Source: Corynebacterium mucifaciens
Lineage (GTDB): Bacteria > Actinomycetota > Actinomycetes > Mycobacteriales > Mycobacteriaceae
Direction: 5' to 3'
DNA: 64,000 bases
Assembly (NCBI RefSeq): GCF_012396315.1
Contig: NZ_JAAXPF010000006.1
Span: 88,456-152,455 of the forward strand
In this document: in pieces, positions 1 through 8,533 of the stretch
Position numbering within the stretch: the stretch's first letter is position 1
Layout: each line of letters begins with the position of its first letter
Notes under the pieces: model-generated
The model's input: the letters and a program-made list of their open reading frames with translations, nothing else
The model's database searches: none
Told to the model about the DNA's origin: nothing
Translations under genes and position numbers: made by a program

Positions 1-422
1 CGGTAGTCGCGCATCAGCTCGTCCACCACCTCGCGCGCACGCGCCGCCACCTCGAGGCGGCTCTCCCCTCGCGGCGGCGCCCACGAGGCATCCGTGCGCC
101 ACACCGCACGCGCCCCGCCGTGCTCGTTGTCCACCTCGCTGTGCGTTTTGCCCTGCCAGTCGCCCAGGTGGGTTTCGCGCAGCCGCGTATCGACGCCTAC
201 GGGCAGCCCCAAATCCGCCCCCACCACGTCAGCAGTGTGCTTCGCGCGCATGAGGTCCGAGGAGACGATCTTGGAAATACCAAGACCGCGCAGCTCCTTC
301 GCGGCCGCGTGGGCCTGCGCCACGCCGCGGTCCGAGAGCACCGTGTCCAGTTGTCCCTGCATGCGGGACGAGGCGTTGTACTCCGTCTCGCCGTGGCGCA
401 GCAAGATCAAACGACGTTGCAT
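1..422 (-). CDS. Histidine phosphatase family protein (3' part outside window)
   Basis: The translation starts MQRRLILLRHGETEYN, with the RHG phosphohistidine motif at residues 9-11 that defines the phosphoglycerate-mutase/histidine phosphatase superfamily. About 140 residues are visible and the C-terminus runs off the window edge. It starts with ATG ten bases after the rsfS stop, so it is the last visible gene of an rsfS-containing transcript. In Mycobacterium the gene at this place (Rv2419c, from memory) is a glucosyl-3-phosphoglycerate phosphatase acting in methylglucose lipopolysaccharide synthesis. That role is inferred from position; the superfamily motif alone allows other phosphate monoester substrates. 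Confidence 0.85.
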   Translation of the reverse strand, partial: MQRRLILLRHGETEYNASSRMQGQLDTVLSDRGVAQAHAAAKELRGLGISKIVSSDLMRAKHTADVVGADLGLPVGVDTRLRETHLGDWQGKTHSEVDNEHGGARAVWRTDASWAPPRGESRLEVAARAREVVDELMRDY

Positions 423-431
423 CGCCGGGGC

Positions 432-905
432 CTAGTACTCGTCGTCGGCCACGGCCGGGCCTTCACCCGCCAGCGGCAGGTCCTCGAGGTTTGTCGCCTC
501 GCGCAGCTCGGATTCGTCGCCGAAGGCGGCCGGGCGCTCGTACGGCTCCAGCCCCTCAACCTCGATGGCGGGGCAGTCCGCGTAGAGGCGGTCCAGACCG
601 TAGAACTCGCGCTCCGCGTCGCGCTGGATGTGGACGACGAAGTTGCCGTAATCCAGCAGCACCCAGCGGTTTTCGCGGTTGCCTTCGCGGCGCTTCGGCT
701 CCACGCCCTGCTCCGTCAGGTCGTCTTCAACTTCCTGGACGATGGCGGCGACCTGGCGCTCGTTGTCCGCCGAAACGATCACGAACACGTCGGTGATGGC
801 CATGACGCCTGAGACGTCGATGACGGCGATGTTCTTGCCAAGCTTCTCGTCGGCTGCCTTGGCGGCGACCTTGGCCCGGTCGATGGAGATCTGCGGAGCG
901 GTCAA
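432..905 (-). CDS. rsfS: Ribosomal silencing factor RsfS
   Basis: RsfS (DUF143/Iojap family) binds ribosomal protein L14 and blocks joining of the ribosomal subunits when nutrients are short. The protein shows the family core: a DVSGVMAITDVFVI strand-helix, the QVAAIVQEVEDDL helix, and WVLLDYGNFVVHIQ followed by REFYGLDRLY. I chose a TTG start (reading TAPQISIDRAK) because an AAGGG ribosome-binding site lies just before it. A longer reading from 959 adds residues not expected in the family. About 157 residues, with an acidic C-terminal tail of some 35 residues beyond the usual fold. It lies between nadD and the phosphatase on the same strand. Confidence 0.92.
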   Translation of the reverse strand: MTAPQISIDRAKVAAKAADEKLGKNIAVIDVSGVMAITDVFVIVSADNERQVAAIVQEVEDDLTEQGVEPKRREGNRENRWVLLDYGNFVVHIQRDAEREFYGLDRLYADCPAIEVEGLEPYERPAAFGDESELREATNLEDLPLAGEGPAVADDEY

Positions 906-975
906 GTGGGAAACCCTTCGTTGGTGAAACGGACAGACCGGCTTATTGTCCCACGACACGCCCCGGTAGTGCTAG

Positions 976-1563
976 TTAGCCGTAGAGGCTGTTCTTCGAG
1001 ATGTACTGCACCACCCCGTCCGGCACCAGGTACCAGACCGGGCGGCCCTCAGCGGCGCGGGTGCGGCAGTCTGTGGAGGAAATCGCCATCGCCGGAATTT
1101 CCACCAAATGCACCCGCTCCTGGATATCCGCCGGCAGCATGTCCTCGCGGAGTTCGTAACCCGGGCGGGTCACGCCGACGAACTCCGCGAGCTGGAACAT
1201 TTCTTCCCAGTCGTGCCAGGACATGATGGAGGACAACGCGTCCGCGCCGGTGATGAAGTACAGCGCTTCGTCCGGGTACTGCTCGCGCAGATCCCGCAGG
1301 GTGTCGATGGTGTAGGTCGGCCCGTCGCGGTCGATGTCCACGCGTGAGACGGAAAAGCGCGGATTCGCGGCGGTGGCGATCACCGTCATGAGGTAGCGGT
1401 CCTCCGCCGGGCTGATGGTTTTGCCCTCTTTTTGCCACGGCTGGCCGGTGGGCACGAAGATGACCTCGTCCAGGTGAAACCGGTCCGCGACTTCGCTCGC
1501 CGCCACCAGGTGCCCGTGGTGGATGGGGTCGAAGGTGCCGCCCATGACTCCGATGCGGTTCAT
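976..1563 (-). CDS. nadD: Nicotinate-nucleotide adenylyltransferase
   Basis: NadD transfers AMP from ATP to nicotinate mononucleotide, giving deamido-NAD in NAD synthesis. The N-terminus [19 protein letters not shown] carries the nucleotidyltransferase [11 protein letters not shown] signature, and SSTDCR near residue 165 matches the second ATP-binding (ISSTxIR-like) motif. The length of 195 residues is typical. The ATG is set by a 4-base ATGA overlap with the proA stop, indicating translational coupling. An upstream in-frame start at 1596 would lie inside proA and lacks family similarity. Confidence 0.95.
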   Translation of the reverse strand: MNRIGVMGGTFDPIHHGHLVAASEVADRFHLDEVIFVPTGQPWQKEGKTISPAEDRYLMTVIATAANPRFSVSRVDIDRDGPTYTIDTLRDLREQYPDEALYFITGADALSSIMSWHDWEEMFQLAEFVGVTRPGYELREDMLPADIQERVHLVEIPAMAISSTDCRTRAAEGRPVWYLVPDGVVQYISKNSLYG

Positions 1564-2849
1564 TGCCGTACCTGCCCGCTGCCCTGCAGGATCCACTTCG
1601 TGGTGGTCAGCTCCGGCAACGCCATGGGGCCGCGGGCGTGGAGTTTCTGGGTGGAAATGCCGATCTCCGCGCCCATGCCGTACTGCTCCCCGTCCGTGAA
1701 GGCGGTCGAGGCGTTGAGGACGACGGCGGCGGCGTCGACGGCGTGAGCAAACCGTCGCAAAGCATCAGCATCCTGGGCCGCGATGGCCTCCGTGTGGCCA
1801 CTGGAGTAGCGCGCGATGTGGGCGATAGCCCCGTCGACGCCGTCCACGACCGCGCTCGCGATGTCCATGCTGAGGTACTCCTCAGCGAAGTCGGCCTCGG
1901 TCGCGGGGGTCACATCGGCCCCGAACGCAGCGTGCCTATCGACGTCGCCGTGCACCTCAACCCCCGCCTCCTGCAAAGCGGCGATCACTGCCCGCTTGTC
2001 CTCGTCGGGCAGCGCGGCGTCGATGAGCACCGTCTCGGTCGCGTTGCAGACGCTGACCCGGCGCGTCTTGCCGTTGATCAGCATTGCGATCGCCTTGTCC
2101 ATGTCGGCGGATGCGTCGACGTAGAAGTGGCAGTTGCCCGTGCCCGTCTCGATGGTGGGCACGGTCGCGCCGGTGACCACGGCCTCGATCAGCCGCGCGC
2201 TGCCGCGGGGGATCACCACGTCCACTAGGCCGCGGGCCGTGATGAGGTCCTGCACGGAGTCGTGGCTGTCGCACGGCAGCAACTGCACTGCCTCGCGGGG
2301 CAGATCGTGGTCGGCGAGGACGTCTTGGAGCACCGCGACGAGCGCGGCGTTGGAGTGGCGCGCCGTCTTGGAGCCGCGCAACAGCGCCGCATTGCCGGAT
2401 TTGAGCGCCAGCCCGAACGCGTCCACGGTGACGTTCGGGCGGGCCTCGTAGACCATGCCCATCACCCCCAGCGGGACGCGGACCTTCCTCATCTGGATGC
2501 CGTTCGGAAGCGTACGGCCAGTGAGCACCTCCCCCACCGGGTCCTGCAGCCCAGCCACCTGGCGTAGGCCGTCGGCGATGCCCTCAATGCGCGACTCGTC
2601 GAGGGCGAGGCGGTCCAGCACCGACTCCGCCAGCCCGTTCGCCCGCCCGTCTGCGAGGTCCCACGCGTTGGCCTCGAGGATCTCGGGCGCGCGCTGCACA
2701 AGGGCGGCCGCCGCGTCGCGCAGCACCGCGTCCTTCACCGGGGTGGGCAGCACCGCAAGCTGCGGGGCGATGTCCTTGGCGCGGCGTGCCTGGGAAAGCA
2801 CCTCCGCGCGCTCGGCCTGTCGTTGCTGCTCGGTCTGCTGCTCACTCAT
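1560..2849 (-). CDS. proA: Gamma-glutamyl phosphate reductase
   Basis: ProA reduces gamma-glutamyl phosphate with NADPH to glutamate semialdehyde, the second step of proline synthesis. The 429-residue protein has the aldehyde-dehydrogenase-like fold: [20 protein letters not shown], the NAALLRGSK cofactor loop, and the catalytic cysteine in [11 protein letters not shown]. The first enzyme, ProB, lies two genes upstream, separated by a hydroxyacid dehydrogenase. proA overlaps nadD by four bases, so proline and NAD genes share a transcript. Confidence 0.96.
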   Translation of the reverse strand: MSEQQTEQQRQAERAEVLSQARRAKDIAPQLAVLPTPVKDAVLRDAAAALVQRAPEILEANAWDLADGRANGLAESVLDRLALDESRIEGIADGLRQVAGLQDPVGEVLTGRTLPNGIQMRKVRVPLGVMGMVYEARPNVTVDAFGLALKSGNAALLRGSKTARHSNAALVAVLQDVLADHDLPREAVQLLPCDSHDSVQDLITARGLVDVVIPRGSARLIEAVVTGATVPTIETGTGNCHFYVDASADMDKAIAMLINGKTRRVSVCNATETVLIDAALPDEDKRAVIAALQEAGVEVHGDVDRHAAFGADVTPATEADFAEEYLSMDIASAVVDGVDGAIAHIARYSSGHTEAIAAQDADALRRFAHAVDAAAVVLNASTAFTDGEQYGMGAEIGISTQKLHARGPMALPELTTTKWILQGSGQVRQ

Positions 2850-2864
2850 GCGGCAATCGTAGCG

Positions 2865-3779
2865 TTAGTACCCGGCGTCGATGTCCACCTCGGTGGACAT
2901 CTTCTCTCCGGCTTCGAAGAGCTCCCAGTTTTTCGCGGCCAGCCCGCCGATGCGCCGCTCCATGAACCGCGGGATGTTCGCCACATGCGGGGTGATCACG
3001 CAGTTGTCCAGCCCCCACAGTTCGTGGTCTGCAGGCAGTGGCTCGGGCTCGGTGACATCGAGGCCGGCGCCGCGGAGCGTGCCGTCGCGAAGCGCCTGCG
3101 TGAGCGCGGGCGTATCGACGAGCGGTCCGCGACCCACGTTGATAATCACCGCGCTGTCCTGCATCTTGCCGATTGTCTCGGCATTGACCATGTGCCGCGT
3201 TTCCTCGGTGAGCGGGGTCAGCAGCACGAAGTAGTCGTGATCGGCCCACACATCGTCGGTTAGCGTGACCGTGCGGTCGGCGCCGTCGACCGGGTTACCG
3301 GAGCGGTTCACCGCGGTGATGTCCATGCCGAACGGCTCGAGGAAGCGGATGAGCGTTTTGCCGATGCCGCCCGCACCGATGAGCGCGAGCTTCTTGCCGT
3401 CGAAGAGGTATTCCTTCTCTTTGAACAGCTGCGTGTTGTTCCACTCGGGGCTGACGGCCTTGATCCGGTGCTCCACGGCGAGCAGCAGGGCGAGGGCGGA
3501 TTCGGCGACCGTGTCGTCGTAGAGCCCGCCGGCGTTAGCGAAGCGGACCCCGTTCGCGGCATGTTTGGCCAGGGTGCCGGCCTCTAGCAGCGCCTCAATC
3601 CCGGCGTACTGGATCTGTACGACCTTGACCGACTCCGGGAGCTCGTCCGGGAAGTCCTTCGGCCCGCCGCCGAAGACCACCAGGTCCGGGTTGTCGTCGA
3701 GCGCGACATGGGTGTGTCCTTGCGCTTCAAGGTGGGCGATGGGCTCGTCTTTCGGCTTGGGCAAGTACGCGAATTTCAT
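2865..3779 (-). CDS. D-isomer-specific 2-hydroxyacid dehydrogenase family protein
   Basis: A 304-residue NAD(P)-dependent oxidoreductase of the D-2-hydroxyacid dehydrogenase family. The Rossmann motif is LALIGAGGIGKTLIRFLEPFG, the substrate/cofactor arginine is in VIINVGRGPLVD, and the catalytic Glu/His are in the DVTEPEPLP and ITPHVAN motifs. The specific substrate cannot be read from the sequence; glyoxylate, hydroxypyruvate or phosphoglycerate-like acids are possible. It sits between proA and proB on the same strand, the usual corynebacterial arrangement. Both a GGGAGG ribosome-binding site and a TACCCT box lie within 15 bases of the ATG. Confidence 0.9.
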   Translation of the reverse strand: MKFAYLPKPKDEPIAHLEAQGHTHVALDDNPDLVVFGGGPKDFPDELPESVKVVQIQYAGIEALLEAGTLAKHAANGVRFANAGGLYDDTVAESALALLLAVEHRIKAVSPEWNNTQLFKEKEYLFDGKKLALIGAGGIGKTLIRFLEPFGMDITAVNRSGNPVDGADRTVTLTDDVWADHDYFVLLTPLTEETRHMVNAETIGKMQDSAVIINVGRGPLVDTPALTQALRDGTLRGAGLDVTEPEPLPADHELWGLDNCVITPHVANIPRFMERRIGGLAAKNWELFEAGEKMSTEVDIDAGY

Positions 3780-3797
3780 GCCCTCCCAGGGTAGCGG

Positions 3798-4913
3798 CTA
3801 CAGCCGCGAGGCGTAGTTGGACAGGTAATCGGCGTGCACAACGGCGCGGCGCTGGTGCTCCGGCAACTCGTCTGACTGGCGCCCGAGCATGGTGGCAAGC
3901 TCCGCGGCGTCGTAGGCCACCTCGCCGCGGCCCACCGCCTGCGAGTCTGGGCCCAGAATCTCCACGATGTCGCCGGCGTGGAACTCGCCATCGATGCCGG
4001 TAATGCCCACGGCAAGCAGGCTGGTGCCGCCGCGGGTGACGGCGTCGACGGCGCCTTGGTCTAGGCGCAGCACGCCTTCCGCGTCGGCGGCGTACAGGGC
4101 CCAGAATTTCCAGGCGTTGAGCTTGCTCTCCGGGCGGGTGTGGAACACGGTGCCCACCTGCGCCGTCTCCAGCGCCGCGTCGATCTTTTCGGTGGCAGTG
4201 AGCAGCACCGGCACGCCGCCGCGGGTGGCCAGGCGAGCGGCCGAGACCTTCGCCGCCATGCCGCCGGTGCCGAAGACTCCCCCATCTCCCGCCTGGATGC
4301 CTGCGAGGTCGTTGCCGGAACGCACTTCGTCGATAAGCATGGCGCCGGGGTCCGCGGGGTTGGTGGTGTAGAGGCCGTCCACGTCGGACAGCAGCACGAG
4401 TGCATCCGCGGAGATGAGCGTGGCCACGATGGCGGACAGCCGGTCATTGTCGCCGAAGCGCATCTCGGAGGTGGCGACGGTGTCGTTTTCGTTGACAATC
4501 GGCACCGCACCCATCTGGCGCAGGCGGTCGATGGTGCGCTGCGCGTTGCGGGCGCGCTCGCGTGACCCGGCGTCGGATTGGGTGAGCAGGACCTGCCCGA
4601 TCGTGCGGCCGTAGCGCGCGAACGACGCGCCCCACACCTGCGCCAGGTGGATCTGCCCCACCGACGCGGCTGCCTGCTTAGTGGCCAGGTCGCGCGGGCG
4701 GGCCTTCAAACCGAGCGGCGCCATCCCCGCGGCGATCGCGCCGGAGGAGACCACGATGACGTCGGAACCGCGCGCAATGCGGTCTTCGATAGCGTCAACA
4801 ATGCGGTCGATCTTCACCGGGTCAAGCTCGCCCGAGGCGTTAACCAGGGAGCTTGTGCCCAGCTTGACCACAATACGGCGCGCGGCGGCGATCTCTTCGC
4901 GGAGGGACATCAT
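3798..4913 (-). CDS. proB: Glutamate 5-kinase
   Basis: ProB phosphorylates glutamate to gamma-glutamyl phosphate, the committed and usually proline-inhibited step of proline synthesis. The protein has the amino acid kinase domain ([59 protein letters not shown]) followed by a C-terminal PUA domain from about residue 275 ([19 protein letters not shown]). The start is the first of two adjacent ATG codons. A TAGACT box ends 8 bases upstream and there is no ribosome-binding site, suggesting a leaderless mRNA. A longer reading from 4970 would run through this promoter. Confidence 0.95.
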   Translation of the reverse strand: MMSLREEIAAARRIVVKLGTSSLVNASGELDPVKIDRIVDAIEDRIARGSDVIVVSSGAIAAGMAPLGLKARPRDLATKQAAASVGQIHLAQVWGASFARYGRTIGQVLLTQSDAGSRERARNAQRTIDRLRQMGAVPIVNENDTVATSEMRFGDNDRLSAIVATLISADALVLLSDVDGLYTTNPADPGAMLIDEVRSGNDLAGIQAGDGGVFGTGGMAAKVSAARLATRGGVPVLLTATEKIDAALETAQVGTVFHTRPESKLNAWKFWALYAADAEGVLRLDQGAVDAVTRGGTSLLAVGITGIDGEFHAGDIVEILGPDSQAVGRGEVAYDAAELATMLGRQSDELPEHQRRAVVHADYLSNYASRL

Positions 4914-4921
4914 GGGGAGAC

Positions 4922-4927
4922 AGTCTA
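4922..4927 (-). promoter_or_regulatory. Candidate -10 box of proB (leaderless start)
   Basis: TAGACT on the minus strand ends 8 bases before the proB ATG and fits the actinobacterial TANNNT -10 element. No Shine-Dalgarno sequence is present between it and the start, so transcription probably begins at or within a base or two of the ATG. Confidence 0.5.
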
Positions 4928-4989
4928 TCGCCTGTGGAAAACGCCCGAACGCTATCCACAGGTTGCGCATAAGGATTGCTTATTTCGCC

Positions 4990-4995
4990 TAGGCT
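4990..4995 (+). promoter_or_regulatory. Candidate -10 box of the first HNH gene
   Basis: TAGGCT ends exactly 7 bases before the GTG start at 5003. The same spacing and a similar CCTAG-TGC context precede the second HNH paralogue (box at 30042-30047), which supports both start calls and a leaderless mRNA. Confidence 0.5.
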
Positions 4996-5002
4996 GCGCC
5001 CC

Positions 5003-6079
5003 GTGAACGCATTCGATGCAACGATGAACGCCTGCGCCGTCGACTTCCTCAAGCACTTCAACCGGCAGCAGTTGCTGGACGCCGGCTTCAGCCCCCGCCG
5101 CGTCGGCGAGTGGCGGAAGGTCCACAACGTCCTCTTCGGCGCCACCAAGTGGACCGCGAAGCAACGTGAGGCTGTGGCCCGGGCGCGCACGTCCGGGCTG
5201 AGCCTGGACCAGCTGGTGCTGATTGAGAAGAAGCTGCATCACATCGCAGACGCGGCGCTGCAGTGGGCATTGCGCCTCGAGCTGCTTGCCTTCCGCGGCA
5301 CCTACGAGGCGTTGCGCCGCCGGGCGAAGGAGATTGTGCCGGCACCGCCGCCGAAAAAGCCGCGCGCCAAGGTGATCTTTTCCGCGCCGCGGATGGGCAT
5401 GCGCTCCATGATGGTCACCGGCACCGAGCGCGACATCACCGACATCGAAACGTCCCTGCGCACCGACCTCGACCCCGCACTCCCCGAGTCGGAGCAGATG
5501 CTCGGCCCGCTTCTCGACGTCCTCCGGTCCGACACCACCGGCATCCCCCGTGCCGCCCCGCGCCCCATCGTCCTCGTGCCGATGGAGGAGCACGTGAAAA
5601 TCCTCGCCGGCGACGGCGACGAGGTGCTGCTCGGGCTTACCGACGGCACCACCATGACCGGCGCCGAATACCTGCAGCGCACCCACGGCGAGGCGCTAGA
5701 AGTCGCGCTGTTCCACCCCGAGGAGGGGCCGGTGAATCTGTACCGCAGCGCGCGGTTTGCCAACCAGAAACAGCGCGACCTGCTGCGGGTGGCCCAGCCG
5801 GTGTGCTCCGCCCCAGATTGCCGGCGCGCTGCAGATCACTGCGAGTTCCACCACATCGTGCCTTGGGCGCGCGGCGGCCCCACCAACCTGGCGAACCTCG
5901 CGCCGCTGTGCCGCTACCACAACCGGGTCAACGACGACTCGCCCGGACTATCCCGACGCGGCCGCATCGTGCGGAGGCAGGGCCGGATCTACTGGCGCTA
6001 CCCGCGCGGGTATCCGGTGTCCAACCCGCGCGGCCACCGCGGCGCGATGGACCTGCTGTTCGGCAAGCGGCGGCCCTAG
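5003..6079 (+). CDS. HNH endonuclease signature protein, DUF222-like (paralogue 1)
   Basis: A 358-residue protein with a helical N-terminal region (about 1-280) and a C-terminal HNH nuclease motif: two Cys (CSAPDCRRA), then [21 protein letters not shown] and YHNRVND, the zinc-binding HNH layout. It resembles the multi-copy DUF222/HNH proteins of corynebacteria and the 13E12-type proteins of mycobacteria, whose biological role is unsettled. The GTG start is chosen because a TAGGCT box lies 7 bases upstream. The gene is on the opposite strand to its neighbours and overlaps the obgE stop by four bases. A clear paralogue lies at 30055-31092. Confidence 0.88.
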   Translation: MNAFDATMNACAVDFLKHFNRQQLLDAGFSPRRVGEWRKVHNVLFGATKWTAKQREAVARARTSGLSLDQLVLIEKKLHHIADAALQWALRLELLAFRGTYEALRRRAKEIVPAPPPKKPRAKVIFSAPRMGMRSMMVTGTERDITDIETSLRTDLDPALPESEQMLGPLLDVLRSDTTGIPRAAPRPIVLVPMEEHVKILAGDGDEVLLGLTDGTTMTGAEYLQRTHGEALEVALFHPEEGPVNLYRSARFANQKQRDLLRVAQPVCSAPDCRRAADHCEFHHIVPWARGGPTNLANLAPLCRYHNRVNDDSPGLSRRGRIVRRQGRIYWRYPRGYPVSNPRGHRGAMDLLFGKRRP

Positions 6080-7581
6080 CCCTGCCAGCGCTCGCGGTCG
6101 GCCTCTTCGCCGGTGCCGTAGTCGTACTCGTCGATGAGGCCGCGGCGCGCCTGCGAGGCGCGCTTGCGCTCGGCCGCAGAGGTGCGGTCGGTGCCGCCAA
6201 GTCGGGCGTCCTGGCCGCGGCCTGCAAGCGTCGGGTCGCCGCCGATGGAAGGCTCCCAGTCGAACGAGATCTCGCCGATGGTGACGGTGTCGCCCTCCTG
6301 CGCACCTTGCTTGCGCAGCAGCTCTTCCACGCCGGCCTTGTTCAGTCGGTCGGAGAGGTAGCCGACGGCTTCGTCGTTCTCGAAGTCCGTCTGACGCACC
6401 CAGCGCTCCACCTTCTCGCCGGTGACCAGCCAGCCCTCCGGGTAAACGGGATCGCGCGTGACCTCGATGCCGGCATCGTCGTGGCGGCGGCCGACAAATG
6501 CTGGGCGGATAACCTGCGGCTCCGCGACGGGCTGCTCCTTGCGCTTTGCGCGGGCGCGCTTGACGATGTCCCACATCGCCCACTTCAGCTCATCCAAGCC
6601 TTCGCGGGTAGCGGTGGAGATCAGATACACCGGCCACCCGAACTTCTCCTCGATGTCGTCCCGCAAAAACTCAGCGAGTTCTTTTGCCTCCGGGATGTCC
6701 ATCTTGTTCAACACCACCAGGCGCGGGCGCTCGCGCAGGTCGCCGAGGCCGGAATCCATGTCCAGCGCACCGGCGTAGGTGTCCAGTTCGTGCTCGAGGG
6801 CCTCGATGTCTGAGAGGGGGTCACGCCCAGGCTCCATCGTCGCCACATCCACAATGTGGGCCAGCACCGCGGTGCGCTCAATGTGGCGCAGGAAGTCCAG
6901 GCCCAGCCCCTTCCCCTCGCTCGCACCCGGGATCAGGCCGGGCACGTCAGCGATGGTGAAGGTGTCGTGGCCCACGTTCACCACGCCCAAGTTCGGCGCA
7001 AGGGTGGTGAACGGGTAATCCGCGATCTTCGGCTTGGCCGCCGACAGCACCGAGATGAGCGACGATTTGCCTGCCGACGGGAACCCCACCAGGCCCACAT
7101 CCGCCATCGACTTCAGCTCCAGGATGAGGTCGTGCGCCTCACCCGGCTCGCCTTTGAGCGCAAAGCCCGGTGCCTTGCGCTTCGCCGTCGCCAAGGCTGC
7201 GTTGCCCAAGCCGCCGAAACCTCCCTCAGCCGCGATGAAGCGGGTGCCCGGCACGGTAAGGTCCGCGAGCACCTCCCCGTCCTCGTCCCGCACGACAGTG
7301 CCCACCGGAACCTCGAGTACGAGGTCCTCCCCGCGCGCGCCGTTGCGCCAGTCGCCGGCGCCGTTCGCGCCGCGCTGCGCCTTCAGGTGCGGGCGGTACT
7401 GAAAGTCGAGCAGGGTGTGCACCTGCGTGGACACCTCAAGGACGATGTCGCCGCCGTGCCCGCCGTTGCCGCCGTCGGGGCCGCCAAGGGGCTTGAACTT
7501 TTCACGGTGGACGGACGCGCAGCCATGGCCGCCGTCGCCCGCTTGGAGGTGCAAGGTTGCGCGATCAACAAATTGGGCCAT
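6076..7581 (-). CDS. obgE: GTPase Obg (ObgE/CgtA)
   Basis: Obg is an essential GTPase of 50S ribosome assembly and stress signalling. Three domains are visible in 501 residues. The glycine-rich Obg fold is at 1-160 ([24 protein letters not shown]). The G domain is at about 161-340, with P-loop [11 protein letters not shown], switch [10 protein letters not shown] and NKMD. The C-terminal OCT domain starts near 355 ([20 protein letters not shown]). The last 45 or so residues are charged and low-complexity. It follows rpmA after a terminator-like hairpin, so it may rely on its own promoter or on read-through. Confidence 0.96.
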   Translation of the reverse strand: MAQFVDRATLHLQAGDGGHGCASVHREKFKPLGGPDGGNGGHGGDIVLEVSTQVHTLLDFQYRPHLKAQRGANGAGDWRNGARGEDLVLEVPVGTVVRDEDGEVLADLTVPGTRFIAAEGGFGGLGNAALATAKRKAPGFALKGEPGEAHDLILELKSMADVGLVGFPSAGKSSLISVLSAAKPKIADYPFTTLAPNLGVVNVGHDTFTIADVPGLIPGASEGKGLGLDFLRHIERTAVLAHIVDVATMEPGRDPLSDIEALEHELDTYAGALDMDSGLGDLRERPRLVVLNKMDIPEAKELAEFLRDDIEEKFGWPVYLISTATREGLDELKWAMWDIVKRARAKRKEQPVAEPQVIRPAFVGRRHDDAGIEVTRDPVYPEGWLVTGEKVERWVRQTDFENDEAVGYLSDRLNKAGVEELLRKQGAQEGDTVTIGEISFDWEPSIGGDPTLAGRGQDARLGGTDRTSAAERKRASQARRGLIDEYDYGTGEEADRERWQG

Positions 7582-7629
7582 GGTGAGTCCCGCCTTTCTT
7601 CTGGCCTTGCGATACGGACGATGATATGC

Positions 7630-7664
7630 AAAAAGCGCCGCCGGCCCGAACGGACCAGCGGCGC
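7630..7664 (-). terminator. Rho-independent terminator after rpmA
   Basis: On the minus strand a 13-base-pair stem (arms 7652-7664 and 7635-7647, two G-U pairs) with a GTTC loop is followed by five T. It lies between the rpmA stop and obgE and would end or attenuate the rplU-rpmA transcript. Confidence 0.8.
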
Positions 7665-7678
7665 CGATTCACCAGCGC

Positions 7679-8023
7679 TTACGCGGTGGCAGTTGCCTCG
7701 GCGGCGGTGCCTTCCTCGACAACGCCTGCTACCTCGGCCTGCTCGAGGACCTCGGAAGCAACGCCCTGGCCGTCAGCCGGGACGATGTTGACGATGCGGC
7801 GCTTGCGCTTGATGCCGAACTGGACGGAGCCGTCAGCCAGAGCGAACAGCGTGTCGTCGCCACCGCGGCCGACGTTGTCGCCCGGGTGGAACTTGGTGCC
7901 ACGCTGGCGGACGATGATCTCGCCGGCCTTGACCTGCTGGCCACCGAAGCGCTTCACACCGAGGCGCTTGGACTCAGAGTCACGACCGTTCGAGGAGCTG
8001 GATGCACCCTTCTTGTGTGCCAT
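7679..8023 (-). CDS. rpmA: 50S ribosomal protein L27
   Basis: L27 sits near the peptidyl-transferase centre. The N-terminus [16 protein letters not shown] and the body [27 protein letters not shown] are characteristic. L27 proteins are usually about 85-90 residues. This one has 114, the extra being an acidic/alanine-rich tail ([24 protein letters not shown]) of unknown role. It is 20 bases downstream of rplU in the conserved rplU-rpmA operon. Confidence 0.97.
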   Translation of the reverse strand: MAHKKGASSSSNGRDSESKRLGVKRFGGQQVKAGEIIVRQRGTKFHPGDNVGRGGDDTLFALADGSVQFGIKRKRRIVNIVPADGQGVASEVLEQAEVAGVVEEGTAAEATATA

Positions 8024-8043
8024 AGTTCAAACTCTCCTAGTAG

Positions 8044-8349
8044 TTACTTGATGCCGGTGATCTTGACGGTGGTCTGCTGCTGGCGGTGACCCTGGCGGAC
8101 CTTGTAGCCGGTCTTGTTCTTGTACTTCAGAATGTCGACCTTCTTGCCCTTGCCGTGCTCGACGATCTCCGCGGTCACGTTGACCTTGGACAGGGCGTCG
8201 GTGCCGGAGGTGACGTCTGCGCCATCAACGAGAAGGATCGGGGTGAGTTCGACCTTGTCGCCTGCTTCACCCTCAAGCTTCTCGACCTTGACGAGGTCGC
8301 CTTCGGCAACCTTGTACTGCTTGCCGCCGGTCTTGACGATCGCGTACAT
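8044..8349 (-). CDS. rplU: 50S ribosomal protein L21
   Basis: L21 binds 23S rRNA during early 50S assembly. [25 protein letters not shown] at the start and [20 protein letters not shown] at the end are diagnostic, and 101 residues is the normal length. It is preceded by a roughly 150-base leader with a long hairpin and a candidate promoter just past the rne stop, so L21/L27 synthesis appears transcribed separately from rne. Confidence 0.97.
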   Translation of the reverse strand: MYAIVKTGGKQYKVAEGDLVKVEKLEGEAGDKVELTPILLVDGADVTSGTDALSKVNVTAEIVEHGKGKKVDILKYKNKTGYKVRQGHRQQQTTVKITGIK

Positions 8350-8503
8350 AGAGGGTTACCCCTTATCTCTACTCGCCCACCCCCGGCATGCACAAGGGCG
8401 GAATGGAACAGTTCGAGCGTTTCGGGGCCGGTAACGAGCCAGCCGTGCCCGCATGCGTAGGCAACGAGGCAGCACGCCCCGAAACAGCGACTTGGCAAGA
8501 CTA
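8350..8503 (-). promoter_or_regulatory. rplU leader with long-range hairpin and candidate promoter
   Basis: A TAGTCT -10-like box lies at 8498-8503 (minus strand), with TTGGTA about 18 bases further upstream. The leader between it and the rplU start can form a 10-base-pair helix between 8476-8485 (GCCCCGAAAC on the plus strand) and 8419-8428 (GTTTCGGGGC), enclosing 47 bases. The structure could be an autoregulatory L21 leader; this is inferred from position and pairing only. Confidence 0.4.
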
Positions 8504-8533
8504 CACCGGAAGCTTGCGCTTTACCAAACCGCG

